Below are positions 1 through 10,755 of a stretch of DNA of 64,000 nucleotides, in pieces. A program made the position numbers and the translations under genes. The first letter of the stretch is position 1. Every line of letters begins with the position of its first letter. The DNA lies in the NCBI GenBank assembly GCA_024803745.1, contig JANJXV010001797.1, positions 1-64,000 on the forward strand. The letters are read 5' to 3'. This stretch comes from Megascapheus bottae (taxonomy: Eukaryota; Chordata; Mammalia; Rodentia; Geomyidae). Under the pieces are notes generated by a model. It was not told the DNA's origin, made no database searches, and worked only from the letters and a program-made list of their open reading frames with translations.

Positions 1-3000
1 AGAATTGAGGTGTGTGAAGTCAGAATGGAGGTGTGTGAAGTCAGAATGGAGGTGAGTGAAGTCATAGAATGGAGATGTGTGAAGTCATAGAATGGAGGTG
101 TGTGAACTCAGAATGGAGGTGTATGAAGTCACAGAATGGAGGTGTGTGAAGTCATAGAATGGAGGTTTGTGAAATCACAAAATGGAGGTGTGTGAATTCA
201 TAGAATGGAGGTGTGAAGTCATAGGATCGAGGTGTGTAAAGTCACAGAATGGACGTGTGTGAAGTCACAGAATGGAGGTGTGTGAACTCAGAATGTAGGT
301 GTGTGAAGCCACAGAATGGAGGTGTGTGAAGTCATAGAATGGAAGTGTGTGAAGTCATAGAAAGGAGGTGTGTGAACTCAGAATGGAGGTGTGTGAAGTC
401 ACAGAATGGAGGTTTGTGAAGTCATAGAATGGAGGTGAGTGAAGTCAGAGAATGGATGTTTCTGAAGTAAGAATGAAGGTGTGTGAAGTCATAGAATGGA
501 GGTGTGTGAAGTCAAATTGGAGGTGTGTGAACTCATAGAATGGAGGTGTGTGAACTCATAGAATGGAGGTTTGTGATGAAATGGAATGGCGGTTTGTGAA
601 GTCAAAGAATGGAGATGTGTGAAGTGAAACAATAGAGGTGTGTGAAGTCACAGAATGGAGGTGTGTGAAGTCACAGATTGGAAGTGTGTGAAGTGAAAAC
701 GGAGGTGTGTGAAGTCACAGAATGGAGGTGTGTGAAGTCAGAGAATGGAGGTGTGTGAAGTCAAAAAGGTGGTGTGTGAAGTCACAGAATGGAGGTGTGT
801 GAAGTCAGAATGGAGGGGTGTGAAGTCAGAATGGAGGTGTGTGAAGTCACAGAATGGAGGTGTGTGAAGTCATAGAATGGAGGTGTGTGAAATCATAGAA
901 TGAAGGTGTGTGAAGTCAGAATGGAGGTGTGTCAAGTCACAGAATTGAGGTGTGTGAAGTTAGAAAATTGAGATGTGTGAAGTCAGAATGAAGGTGTGTG
1001 AAGTCACAGTAAGGAGTTGTGTCAAGTCCCAGAATGGAGGTGTGTGAAGTCATAGAATGGAGGTGTGTGAAGTCATAGAATTGAGGTGTGTGAAGTCATA
1101 GAATGGAGGTGTGTGAAGTCACAGAATGGAGGTGTGTGAAGTCAGAATGGAGGTGTGTGAAGTCATAGACTGAGGTGGGTGAAGTCATAGAAAGGAGGTG
1201 TGGGAAGTCATAGAATGGAGGAGTGTGAAGTCATAGAGTGGAGGTGAGTGAAGTCACAGATTCGAGGTCTGTGATGTCATAGAATGGTGGTGTGTGAAGT
1301 CAGAATGGAGGTGGGTGAAATCATAGAATGGAGATGTGTGAACTCAGAGAATGGAGTTGTGTGACGTCACAATGGAAGAGTGTGAAGTCATAGAATGGAG
1401 GTGTGAGAAGTCACAGAATGGAGGTGTGTGAAGTCATAAAATGAAGGTGTGTGAAGTCAGAATGGAGGTGTGTGAAGTCACAGAATGGAGGTTTGTGAAC
1501 TCAGAATGGAGGTGTGTAAGGTCATACATGGAGGTGTGTGCAGTCATAGTTTGGAGGTGTGTGAAATCACAGAATGGAGTTTTGTGAAGTCACAGAATGG
1601 AGCTGTGTGAAGTCAGAACGGAGGTGTGTGAAGTCATAGAATGGAGGTGTGTGAAGTCAGAATGGAGGTGTGTGAACTCATAGAATGGAGGTGTGTGAAG
1701 TCACAATGGAGGTGTGTGAAGTCATAGAATTTAGGTGTGTGAAGTCACAAAATGGAGGTGTGTGAAGTCATAGAATGGAGGTGTGTGAAGTCATAGAATG
1801 GAGGTGTGTGAAGTCAGAATGGAGGTGTGTGAAGTCACAGAATTGAGGTGTGTGAAGTCACAGAATGGAGGTGTATGAAGTCATAGAATGGAAGTGTGTG
1901 AAATCATAGAATGGAGGTGTGTGAAGTCACAGAATGAAGGTGTGTGAAGTCAGAATGGAGGTGTGTGAAGTCAGAATGGAGGTGAGTGAAGTCATAGAAT
2001 GGAGGTGTGTGAAGTCATAGAATGGAGGTCTGTGAACTCCGAATGGAGGTTTGTGAAGTCATAGAATGGAGGTGTGTGAACTCAGAATGGAGGTGTGTGA
2101 AGTCACAGAATGGAGGTGTGTGAAGTCATAGAATGGAGGTTTGTGAACTCACAGAATGGAGGTGTGTTAATTCATAGAATGGAGGTGTGTGAAGTCATAG
2201 GATCGAGGTGTGTGAAGTCACAGAATGGAGGTGTGTGAAGTCACAGAATTTAGGTGTGTGAAGTCACAGAATGGAGGTGTGTGAACTCAGAATGTAGGTG
2301 TGTGAAGCCACAGAATGGAGGTGTGTGAAGTCATAGAATGGAAGTGTGTGAAGTCATAGAAAGGAGGTGTGTGAACTCAGAATGTAGGTGTGTGAAGCCA
2401 CAGAATGGAGGTGTGTGAAGTCATAGAATGGAAGTGTGTGAAGACATAGAAAGGAGGTTTGTGAACTCAGAATGGAGGTGTGTGAAGTCATACATGGAGG
2501 TGTTTGAAGTCATAGTATGGAGGTGTGTGAAATCACAGAATGGAGTTTTGTGAAGTCACAGTATGGAGCTGTGTGAAGTCAGAACGGAGTTGTGTGACGT
2601 CATAGAATGGAGGTGTGTGAAGTCAGAATGGAGGTGTGTGAACTCATAGAATGGAGGTGTGTGAAGTCACAATGGAGGTGTGTGAAGTCATAGAATTTAC
2701 GTGTGTGAAGTCACAAAATGGAGGTGTGTGAAGTCATAGAATGGAGCTGTGTAGTCATAGAATGGAGGTGTGTGAAGTCAGAATGGAGGTGTGTGAAGTC
2801 ACAGAATTGAGGTGTGTGAAGTCACAGAATGGAGGTGTGTGAAGTCAGAATGAAGGTGTGTGAAATCACATAATGGAGGTGTGTGAAGTCACAGAATGGA
2901 TGTTTGTGAAGTAAGAATGAAGGTTTTGGAAGTCATAGAATGGAGGTGTGTGAAGTCACAGAATGGAGGTGTGTGAAGTCATAGAATGGAGGTGTGTGAA

Positions 3001-4459
3001 GTCATAGAATTGAGGTGTGTAAAGTCATAGAATGGAGGTGTGTGAAGTCATAAAATGGAGGTGTGTGAAGTCATAGAATGGTGGTTTTTGATGTCAACGA
3101 ATGGAGGTGTGTGAAGTCACAGAATGGAGGTGTGTGAACTCAGAATGTAGGTGTGTGAAGCCACAGAATGGAGGTGTGTGAAGTCATAGAATGGAAGTGT
3201 GTGAAGTCATAGAAAGGAGGTGTGTGAACTCAGAATGTAGGTGTGTGAAGCCACAGAATGGAGGTGTGTGAAGTCATAGAATGGAAGTGTGTGAAGTCAT
3301 AGAAAGGAGGTGTGTGAACTCAGAATGGAGGTGTGTGAAGTCACAGAATGGAGGTTTGTGAAGTCATAGAATGGAGGTGTGTGAAGTCAGAGAATGGATG
3401 TTTCTGAAGTAAGAATGAAGGTGTGTGAAGTCATAGGATGGAGGTGTGTGAAGTCAAATTGGAGGTGTGTGAACTCATAGAATGGAGGTGTGTGAACTCA
3501 TAGAATGGAGGTTTGTGTAGTAATGAAATGGCGGTGTGTGAAGTCAAAGAATGAAGGTGTGTGAAGTGAATCAATAGAGGTGTGTGAAGTCACAGAATGG
3601 AGGTGTGTGAAGTCACAGATTGGAAGTGTGTGAAGTCAAAACGGAGGTGTGTGAAGTCACAGAATGGAGGTGTGTGAAGTCAGAGAATGGAGGTGTGTGA
3701 AGTCAAAAAGGTGGTGTGTGAAGTCACAGAATGGAGGTGTGTGAATTCATAGAATGGAGCTGTGTGAAGTCAGAATGGAGGTGTGTGAAGTCAGAATGGA
3801 GGGGTGTGAAGTCAGAATGGAGGTGTGTGAAGTCACCGAATGGAGGTGTGTGAAGTCATAGAATGGAGGTGTGTGAAATCATAGAATGAAGGTGTGTGAA
3901 GTCAGAATGGAGGTGTGTCAAGTCACAGAATTGAGGTGTGTGAAGTCAGAAAATGGAGGTGTGTGAAGTCAGAATGAACGTGTGTGAAGTCACAGAAAGG
4001 AGGTGTGTGAAGTCACAGAATGGATGTTTGTGAAGTAAGAATGAAGGTGTTTGAATTCATAGAATGGAGGTGTGTGAAGTAACAGAATGGAGGTGTGTGA
4101 AGTCACAGAATGGAGGTGTGTGAAGTCATAGAATGGAGGTTTGTGAACTCACAGAATGGAGGTGTGTTAATTCATAGAATGGAGGTGTGTGAAGTCATAG
4201 GATCGAGGTGTGTGAAGTCACAGAATGGAGGTGTGTGAAGTCACAGAATGGAGGTGTGTGAAGTCACAGAATGGAGGAGTGTGAACTCAGAATGTAGGTG
4301 TGTGAAGCCACAGAATGGAGGTGTGTGAAGTCATAGAATGGAAGTGTGTGAAGTCATAGAAAGGAGGTGTGTGAACTCAGAATGGAGGTGTGTGAAGTCA
4401 CAGAATGGAGGTTTTTGAAGTCATAGAATGGAGGTGTGTGAAGTCAGAGAATGGATGTT
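1..4459 (+). repeat. Left LTR-free array segment
   Basis: Unbroken array without LTR. It carries the left-zone form of the recurrent module AAAGGAGGTGTGGG ... TTCGAGGTCT (near 1170-1280), preceded by TAGACTGAGGTGGG. Most of this module is found again about 4,110 bp downstream (TTCGAGGTCT at 1261 and 5371). Internal local duplications are visible, for example GTAGGTGTGTGAAGCCACAG near 294, 2293, 2387, 3147 and 3238. Two units near 1372 and 2595 contain TGACGTCA. No gene or RNA is visible. Confidence 0.9.
1372..1379. promoter_or_regulatory. CRE palindrome TGACGTCA in a variant satellite unit (example)
   Basis: The consensus unit reads TGAAGTCA; this unit reads TGACGTCA, the exact CREB/ATF palindrome. 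I count about 30 such units, including 2595, 5472, 7063, 9287, 13564, 14081, 17376, 18341, 30307, 46830, 53756, 61213 and 63226 (starts). All S cores and most copies of the TTCGAGGTCT module include one. Function is not shown; this is a motif match only. Confidence 0.4.
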
Positions 4460-6050
4460 TCTGAAGTAAGAATGAAGGTGTGTGAAGTCATAGAATGGAG
4501 GTGTGTGAAGTCAAATTGGAGGTGTGTGAACTCATAGAATGGAGGTGTGTGAACTCATAGAAGGGAGGTTTGTGAAGTAATGGAATGGCGGTGTGTGAAG
4601 TCAAAGAATGGAGGTGTGTGAAGTGAAACAATAGAGGTGTGTGAAGTCACAGAATGGAGGAGTGTGAAGTCACAGAATGGAAGTGTGTGAAGTCAAAACG
4701 GAGGTGTGTGAAGGCACAGAATGGAGGTGTGTAAAGTCAGAGAATGGAGGTTTGTGAAGTCAAAAAGGTGGTGTGTGAAGTCACAGAATGGAGGTGTGTG
4801 AATTCATAGAATGGAGCTGTGTGAAGTCAGAATGGAGGTGTGTGAAGTCAGAATGGAGGGGTGTGAAGTCAGAATGAAGGTGTGTGAAGTCACAGAATGG
4901 AGGTGTGTGAAGTCATAGAATGGAGGTGTGTGAAATCATAGAATGAAGGTGTGTGAAGTCAGAATGGAGGTGTGTCAAGTCACAGAATTGAGGTGTGTGA
5001 AGTCAGAAAATGGAGGTGTGTGAAGTCAGAATGAAGGTGTGTGAAGTCACAGAAAGGAGGTGTGTCAAGTCACAGAATGGATGTTTGTGAAGTAAGAATG
5101 AAGGTGTTTGAATTCATAGAATGGAGGTGTGTGAAGTCACAGAATGGAGGTGTGTGAAGTCATAGAATGGAGGTGTGTGAAGTCATAGAATTGAGGTGTG
5201 TGAAGTCATAGAATGGAGGTGTGTGAAGTCACAGAATGGAGGTGTGTGAAGTCAGAATGGAGGTGTGTGAAGTCATAGACTGAGGTGGGTGAAGTCATAG
5301 AAAGGAGGTGTGGGAAGTCATAGAATGGAGGAGTGTGAAGTCATAGAGTGGAGGTGAGTGAAGTCACAGATTCGAGGTCTGTGATGTCATAGAATGGAGG
5401 TGTGTGAAGTCAGAATGGAGGTGTGTGAAATCATAGAATGGAGATGTGTGAACTCAGAGAATGGAGTTGTGTGACGTCACAATGGAAGAGTGTGAAGTCA
5501 TAGAATGGAGGTGTGAGAAGTCACAGAATGGAGGTGTTTGAAGTCATAAAATGAAGGTGTGTGAAGTCAGAATGGAGGTGTGTGAAGTCACAGAATGGAG
5601 GTGTGTGAACTCAGAATGGAGGTGTGTGAAGTCATCCATGGAGGTGTGTGAAGTCATAGTTTGGAGGTGTGTGAAATCACAGAATGTAGTTTTGTGAAGT
5701 CACAGAATGGAGCTGTGTGAAGTCAGAACGGAGGTGTGTGAAGTCATAGAATGGAGGTGTGTGAAGTCAGAAGGGAGGTGTGTGAACTCATAGAATGGAG
5801 GTGTGTGAAGTCACAATGGAGGTGTGTGAAGTCATAGAATTTAGGTGTGTGAAGTCACAAAATGGAGGTGTGTGAAGTCATAGAATGGAGGTGTGTGAAG
5901 TCCTAGAATGGAGGTGTGTGAAGTCAGAATGGAGGTGTGTGAAGTCACAGAATTGAGGTGTGTGAAGTCACAGAATGGAGGTGTGTGAAGTCAGAATGAA
6001 GGTGTGTGAAATCACATAATGGAGGTGTGTGAAGTCACAGAATGGATGTT
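4460..6050 (+). repeat. 1,591-bp tandem segmental duplication, copy 1
   Basis: This block and the next align at a constant offset of 1,591 bp. Examples are AAGGGAGGTT at 4561 and 6152, TGAGGTGGG at 5281 and 6872, TTCGAGGTCT at 5371 and 6962, and the rare CATCCATGG unit near 5634 and 7225. The boundary falls at the variant unit containing ATGGATGTTT, which is C-type (TTTCTGAAG) at the start of each copy and G-type (TTTGTGAAG) after the second. That is the outcome expected from unequal exchange between two related ATGGATGTTT units. Confidence 0.88.
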
Positions 6051-7641
6051 TCTGAAGTAAGAATGAAGGTGTGTGAAGTCATAGAATGGAGGTGTGTGAA
6101 GTCAAATTGGAGGTGTGTGAACTCATAGAATGGAGGTGTGTGAACTCATAGAAGGGAGGTTTGTGAAGTAATGGAATGGCGGTGTGTGAAGTCAAAGAAT
6201 GGAGGTGTGTGAAGTGAAACAATAGAGGTGTGTGAAGTCACAGAATGGAGGAGTGTGAAGTCACAGAATGGAAGTGTGTGAAGTCAAAACGGAGGTGTGT
6301 GAAGGCACAGAATGGAGGTGTGTAAAGTCAGAGAATGGAGGTTTGTGAAGTCAAAAAGGTGGTGTGTGAAGTCACAGAATGGAGGTGTGTGAATTCATAG
6401 AATGGAGCTGTGTGAAGTCAGAATGGAGGTGTGTGAAGTCAGAATGGAGGGGTGTGAAGTCAGAATGAAGGTGTGTGAAGTCACAGAATGGAGGTGTGTG
6501 AAGTCATAGAATGGAGGTGTGTGAAATCATAGAATGAAGGTGTGTGAAGTCAGAATGGAGGTGTGTCAAGTCACAGAATTGAGGTGTGTGAAGTCAGAAA
6601 ATGGAGGTGTGTGAAGTCAGAATGAAGGTGTGTGAAGTCACAGAAAGGAGGTGTGTCAAGTCACAGAATGGATGTTTGTGAAGTAAGAATGAAGGTGTTT
6701 GAATTCATAGAATGGAGGTGTGTGAAGTCACAGAATGGAGGTGTGTGAAGTCATAGAATGGAGGTGTGTGAAGTCATAGAATTGAGGTGTGTGAAGTCAT
6801 AGAATGGAGGTGTGTGAAGTCACAGAATGGAGGTGTGTGAAGTCAGAATGGAGGTGTGTGAAGTCATAGACTGAGGTGGGTGAAGTCATAGAAAGGAGGT
6901 GTGGGAAGTCATAGAATGGAGGAGTGTGAAGTCATAGAGTGGAGGTGAGTGAAGTCACAGATTCGAGGTCTGTGATGTCATAGAATGGAGGTGTGTGAAG
7001 TCAGAATGGAGGTGTGTGAAATCATAGAATGGAGATGTGTGAACTCAGAGAATGGAGTTGTGTGACGTCACAATGGAAGAGTGTGAAGTCATAGAATGGA
7101 GGTGTGAGAAGTCACAGAATGGAGGTGTGTGAAGTCATAAAATGAAGGTGTGTGAAGTCAGAATGGAGGTGTGTGAAGTCACAGAATGGAGGTGTGTGAA
7201 CTCAGAATGGAGGTGTGTGAAGTCATCCATGGAGGTGTGTGAAGTCATAGTTTGGAGGTGTGTGAAATCACAGAATGGAGTTTTGTGAAGTCACAGAATG
7301 GAGCTGTGTGAAGTCAGAACGGAGGTGTGTGAAGTCATAGAATGGAGGTGTGTGAAGTCAGAAGGGAGGTGTGTGAACTCATAGAATGGAGGTGTGTGAA
7401 GTCACAATGGAGGTGTGTGAAGTCATAGAATTTAGGTGTGTGAAGTCACAAAATGGAGGTGTGTGAAGTCATAGAATGGAGGTGTGTGAAGTCATAGAAT
7501 GGAGGTGTGTGAAGTCAGAATGGAGGTGTGTGAAGTCACAGAATTGAGGTGTGTGAAGTCACAGAATGGAGGTGTGTGAAGTCAGAATGAAGGTGTGTGA
7601 AATCACATAATGGAGGTGTGTGAAGTCACAGAATGGATGTT
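6051..7641 (+). repeat. 1,591-bp tandem segmental duplication, copy 2
   Basis: Second copy of the block at 4460-6050, with the same order of variant units, including GTCAAAAAGG, AAAACGGAGG, TAGACTGAGGTGGG, TTCGAGGTCT, TGACGTCACAATGG (7063) and CATCCATGG. Only scattered single-base differences are seen, for example GGTGTTTGAAG near 5530 versus GGTGTGTGAAG in this copy. The near-identity indicates a recent event compared with the general divergence among units. Confidence 0.88.
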
Positions 7642-10431
7642 TGTGAAGTAAGAATGAAGGTATTTGAAGTCATAGAGTGGAGGTGTGTGAAGTCACAGAA
7701 TGGAGGTGTGTGAAGTCATAGAATGGAGGTGTGTGAAGTCATAGAATTGAGGTGTGTGAAGTCATAGAATGGAGGTGTGTGAAGTCATAAAATGGATGTG
7801 TGTGAACTCATAGAATGGAGGTGTGTGAAGTTAAAATGGAGTTATGTGAAGTCATAGAATGGTGGTTTTTGATGTCAACGAATGGAGGTGTGTGAAGTCA
7901 CAGAATGGAGGTGTGTGAACTCAGAATGAAGGTGTGTGAAGTCACAGAATGGAGGTTTGTGAAGTCATAGAATGGAGGTGTGTGAAGTCAGAGAATGGAT
8001 GTTTCTGAAGTAAGAATGAAGGTGTGTGAAGTCATAGAATGGAGGTGTGTGAAGTCACAGAATGGAGGAGTGTGAATTCATAGAATGGAGGTGTGTGAAG
8101 TCATAGAATGGAGGTGTGTGAAGTCATGGATTGGCGGTGTGTGAAGTCAAAGAATGAAGGTGTGTGAAGTGAAACAACAGAGGTGTGTGAAGTCACAGAA
8201 TGGAGGTGTGTCAAATCATAGAATGCAGTTTTGTGAAATCACAGAATGGAGCTGTGTGAAGTCAGAAGGGAGGTGTGTGAAGTCATAGAATGGAGGTGTG
8301 TGAAGTCAGAATGGAGGTGTGTGAAATCAAAGAATTGAGGTGTGTGAAGTCACAATGGAGTTGTGTGAAGTCATAGAATGGAGGTGTGTGAAGTCACAGA
8401 ATGGAGGTGTATGAAGTCACCGAATGGAGGTGTGTGAAGTCATAGAATGGAGGTGTGTGAAGTCACAGAATGAAGGTGTGTGAAGTCACAGAATGGAGGT
8501 GTGGGAACTCAGAATGGAGGTGGGTGAAGTCACAGAATGGAGGTGTGTGAAGTCATAGAATGGAGGTGTGTGAAGTCACAGAATGGAGGTGTGTGAATTC
8601 ATAGAATGGATGTGTGTGAAATCATAAAATGGAAGTGTTTGAAGTCACAGAATGGAGGTGTGTGAAGTCAGAATGGAGGTGTGAGAAGTCATAGAATTGA
8701 GGTGTGTGAAGTCACAATGGAGTTGTGTGAACTCATAGAATGGAGGTGTGTGAAATCACAGTGGAGTTGTGTGAAGTCATAGAATGGAGGGGTGTGAAGT
8801 CACAGAATGGAGGTGTGTGAAGTCATAGAATGGAGCTGTGTGAAGTCAGAATGGAGGTGTGTGAAGTCAGAATGGAGGTGTGTGAAGTCACAGAATAGAG
8901 GTGTGTGAAGTCATACAATGGAGGTGTGTGAAGTCAGAATGGAGGTGTGTGAAGTCACAGAATTGAGGTGTATGAATTCACAGAATAGAGGTGTGTGAAG
9001 TCAGAATGCAGGTGTGAAGTCACAGAAGAGAGGTGTGTGAAGTCACAAAATGGATGTTTGTGAAGTAAGAATGAAGGTGTTTGAAGTCATAGAGTGGAGG
9101 TTTGTGAAGTCACAGAATGGAGGTTTGTGAAGTCATAGAATGGAGGTGTGTGAAGTCATAGAATTGAGGTGTGTGAAGTCATAGAATGGAGGTGTGTGAA
9201 GTCATAAATTGGAGGTGTGTGAACTCATAGAAGGAAGGTGTGTGAAGTCAAAATGGAGTTGTGTGAAGTCATAGAATGGTGGTTTTTGACGTCAACGAAT
9301 GGAGATGTGTGAAGTCATAGAATGTAGGTGTGTGAAGTCAGATTGGAGGTGTGTTAAATCACAGAATGGAGGTGTGTCAATTCAGAAATGAGGTGTGTGA
9401 AGTCATAGAATGGAGGTGTGTGAAGTCATAGAATGGAAGTGTGTGAAATCATAGAATGGAGGTGTGGGAAGTCACAGAATTGAGGTGTGTGAAGTCAGAA
9501 TGGAGGTGTGTGAAGTCAGAATGGAGGTGAGTGAAGTCATAGAATGGAGATGTGTGAAGTCATAGAATGGAGGTGTGTGAACTCAGAATGGAGGTGTATG
9601 AAGTCACAGAATGGAGGTGTGTGAAGTCATATAATGGAGGTTTGTGAAATCACAAAATGGAGGTGTGTGAATTCATAGAATGGAGGTGTGAAGTCATAGG
9701 ATCGAGGTGTGTGAAGTCACAGAATGGAGGTGTGTGAATTCATAGAATGGAGGTGTGTGGAGTCATGTAATGGAGGTGTGTGAAGTCAAAGAATGAAGGT
9801 GTGTGAAGTCAAAACGGAGGTGTGTGAAGTCACAGAATGGAGGTATGTGAAGTCACAGAATGGAGGTGTGTGAAGTCACAGAATGAAGGTGTGTGAATCA
9901 AAGAATGGAGGTATGTGAACTCAGAATGGAGGTGGGTGAAGTCACAGAATGTAGGTGTGTGAAGTCATAGAATGGAGGTGTGTGAAGTCACAGAATGGAG
10001 GAGTGTGAATTCATAGAATGGAGGTGTGAAGTCATAGGATCGAGGTGTGTGAAGTCACACAATGGAGGTGTGTGAAGTCACAGAATGGAGGTGTGTGAAG
10101 TGAAACAATAGAGGTGTGTGAAGTCACAGAATGGAGGTGTGTGAAGTCACAGAATGGAAGTTTGTGTACTCAAAATTGAGGTGTTTGAAGTCAAAGAATG
10201 GAGGTGTGTGAAGTCATAGAATGGATGTTTCTAAAGTAAGAATGACGGTGTGTGAAGTCATAGAATGGAGGTGTGTGCAGTCAAAATGGAGGTGTGTGAA
10301 CTCATAGAATGGAGGTGTGTGAACTCATAGAATTGAGGTGTGTGAAGTCATGGAATGGAGGTGTGTGAAGTCCAAGAATCTAGGTGTGTGAAGTCAAAGA
10401 ATGGAGGTGTGTGAAGTCACAGAATGGAGGT
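7642..10431 (+). repeat. Array between the 1,591-bp duplication and LTR copy 1
   Basis: LTR-free array. The stretch 8211-8340 (AGTTTTGTGAAATCACAG, GTCAGAAGGG, AAATCAAAGAATTGAGG) matches the same order of variants in the far right zone at about 50.65, 53.17 and 55.34 kb, so left and right zones share an ancestral higher-order type. TTTTTGACGTCAACG at 9283-9297 is the CpG-containing form of a unit that elsewhere reads TTTTTGATGTCAACG. The last units before the LTR (TCCAAGAATC at 10371, then TCAAAGAATGG) are those found upstream of most other LTR copies. Confidence 0.88.
10426..10431. repeat. Left copy of 6-bp target-site duplication, LTR 1
   Basis: GGAGGT immediately precedes the TG end of the LTR and is repeated immediately after the CA end at 10750-10755. 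The word is part of every satellite unit, but an insertion without duplication would leave only one copy split around the LTR, so the repeat is real. The same pair flanks all seven LTR copies. Confidence 0.85.
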
Positions 10432-10575
10432 TGCCGGGGCCAACCGGCGGCAAACCAGGGTTCGCAGATTGGGGTTCCTGAAATCGGGGGCAAGGACTAG
10501 CAAGAAAGAGAAGAGAGACAGACACAGAAGATCCGGGATGTCCGCAGTGCAGGTAAAGACTGCCGAGACTGCCTG

Positions 10576-10581
10576 TTTATT
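10576..10581 (-). terminator. LTR polyadenylation signal AATAAA (copy 1)
   Basis: TTTATT on the + strand is AATAAA on the LTR sense strand, followed within about 50 bp by the GT/CT-rich TGTGTCTGTCTCTC. Equivalent sites lie at 19696-19701, 21508-21513, 26199-26204, 32467-32472, 36696-36701 and 48049-48054. In class II LTRs such an A/T-rich word can also act as a TATA-like element; I see no better TATA box in this LTR. Confidence 0.6.
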
Positions 10582-10655
10582 TTCCACTCCCCCTTCTTCC
10601 CTTCTCCTGATCCAGGAACCTCCAGATGTTACATTCATATGGTAATTCTCAGGTC

Positions 10656-10663
10656 ATTTGCAT
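10656..10663 (-). promoter_or_regulatory. Octamer motif ATGCAAAT in LTR U3 (copy 1)
   Basis: The + strand reads ATTTGCAT, an exact match to the POU/OCT octamer, lying in the presumed U3 region about 75 bp upstream of AATAAA. It is intact in all seven copies (19776, 21588, 26279, 32547, 36776 and 48129 are the other starts). Binding is inferred from the motif only. Confidence 0.45.
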
Positions 10664-10749
10664 GGAATAGGGCCAGAAAGCAATAAGACAACAAAGCCAT
10701 CGTCTGATGCAAGCCAAGGTACAGTTTGATTCCACTCTGGCTTACAACA

Positions 10750-10755
10750 GGAGGT
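10750..10755. repeat. Right copy of 6-bp target-site duplication, LTR 1
   Basis: GGAGGT directly after the LTR, continuing into GTGTGTGAAGTCA of the interrupted unit. It pairs with 10426-10431. Confidence 0.85.

Larger units (their letters stand above)
10432..10749 (-). mobile_element. Solo LTR, copy 1 (class II ERV-like)
   Basis: A 318-bp non-satellite insertion. Read on the minus strand it starts TGTTGTAAGCC and ends GGCCCCGGCA, the TG...CA ends of a retroviral LTR. The sense strand carries an ATGCAAAT octamer (10656-10663), then AATAAA (10576-10581), then a GT/CT-rich stretch (TGTGTCTGTCTCTC) expected downstream of a polyadenylation signal. The array unit GGAGGT is duplicated on both sides (10426-10431 and 10750-10755); removing the LTR and one GGAGGT restores a normal unit. 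A 6-bp duplication is typical of class II (ERVK, IAP, MMTV-like) retroviruses. There is no internal region, primer-binding site or gag/pol/env, so it is a solo LTR. This is the most divergent copy of its subgroup: AGATCCGGG, GCAGTGCAGG and CATGGAAT are private, while CTTACAACA is shared only with copy 7. The precise family is unknown to me. Confidence 0.82.

Noticed and set aside
10417..10645. Mirror 73-aa reading frames across the LTR on both strands (also at 19.5, 21.3, 32.3, 36.5 and 47.9 kb)
   Set aside because: They start or end in satellite, lie on opposite strands of the same LTR DNA, have no recognisable domain, and are broken by a 1-bp deletion in copy 4 and by a lost ATG in copy 3. 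Their recurrence comes from copying of the LTR.
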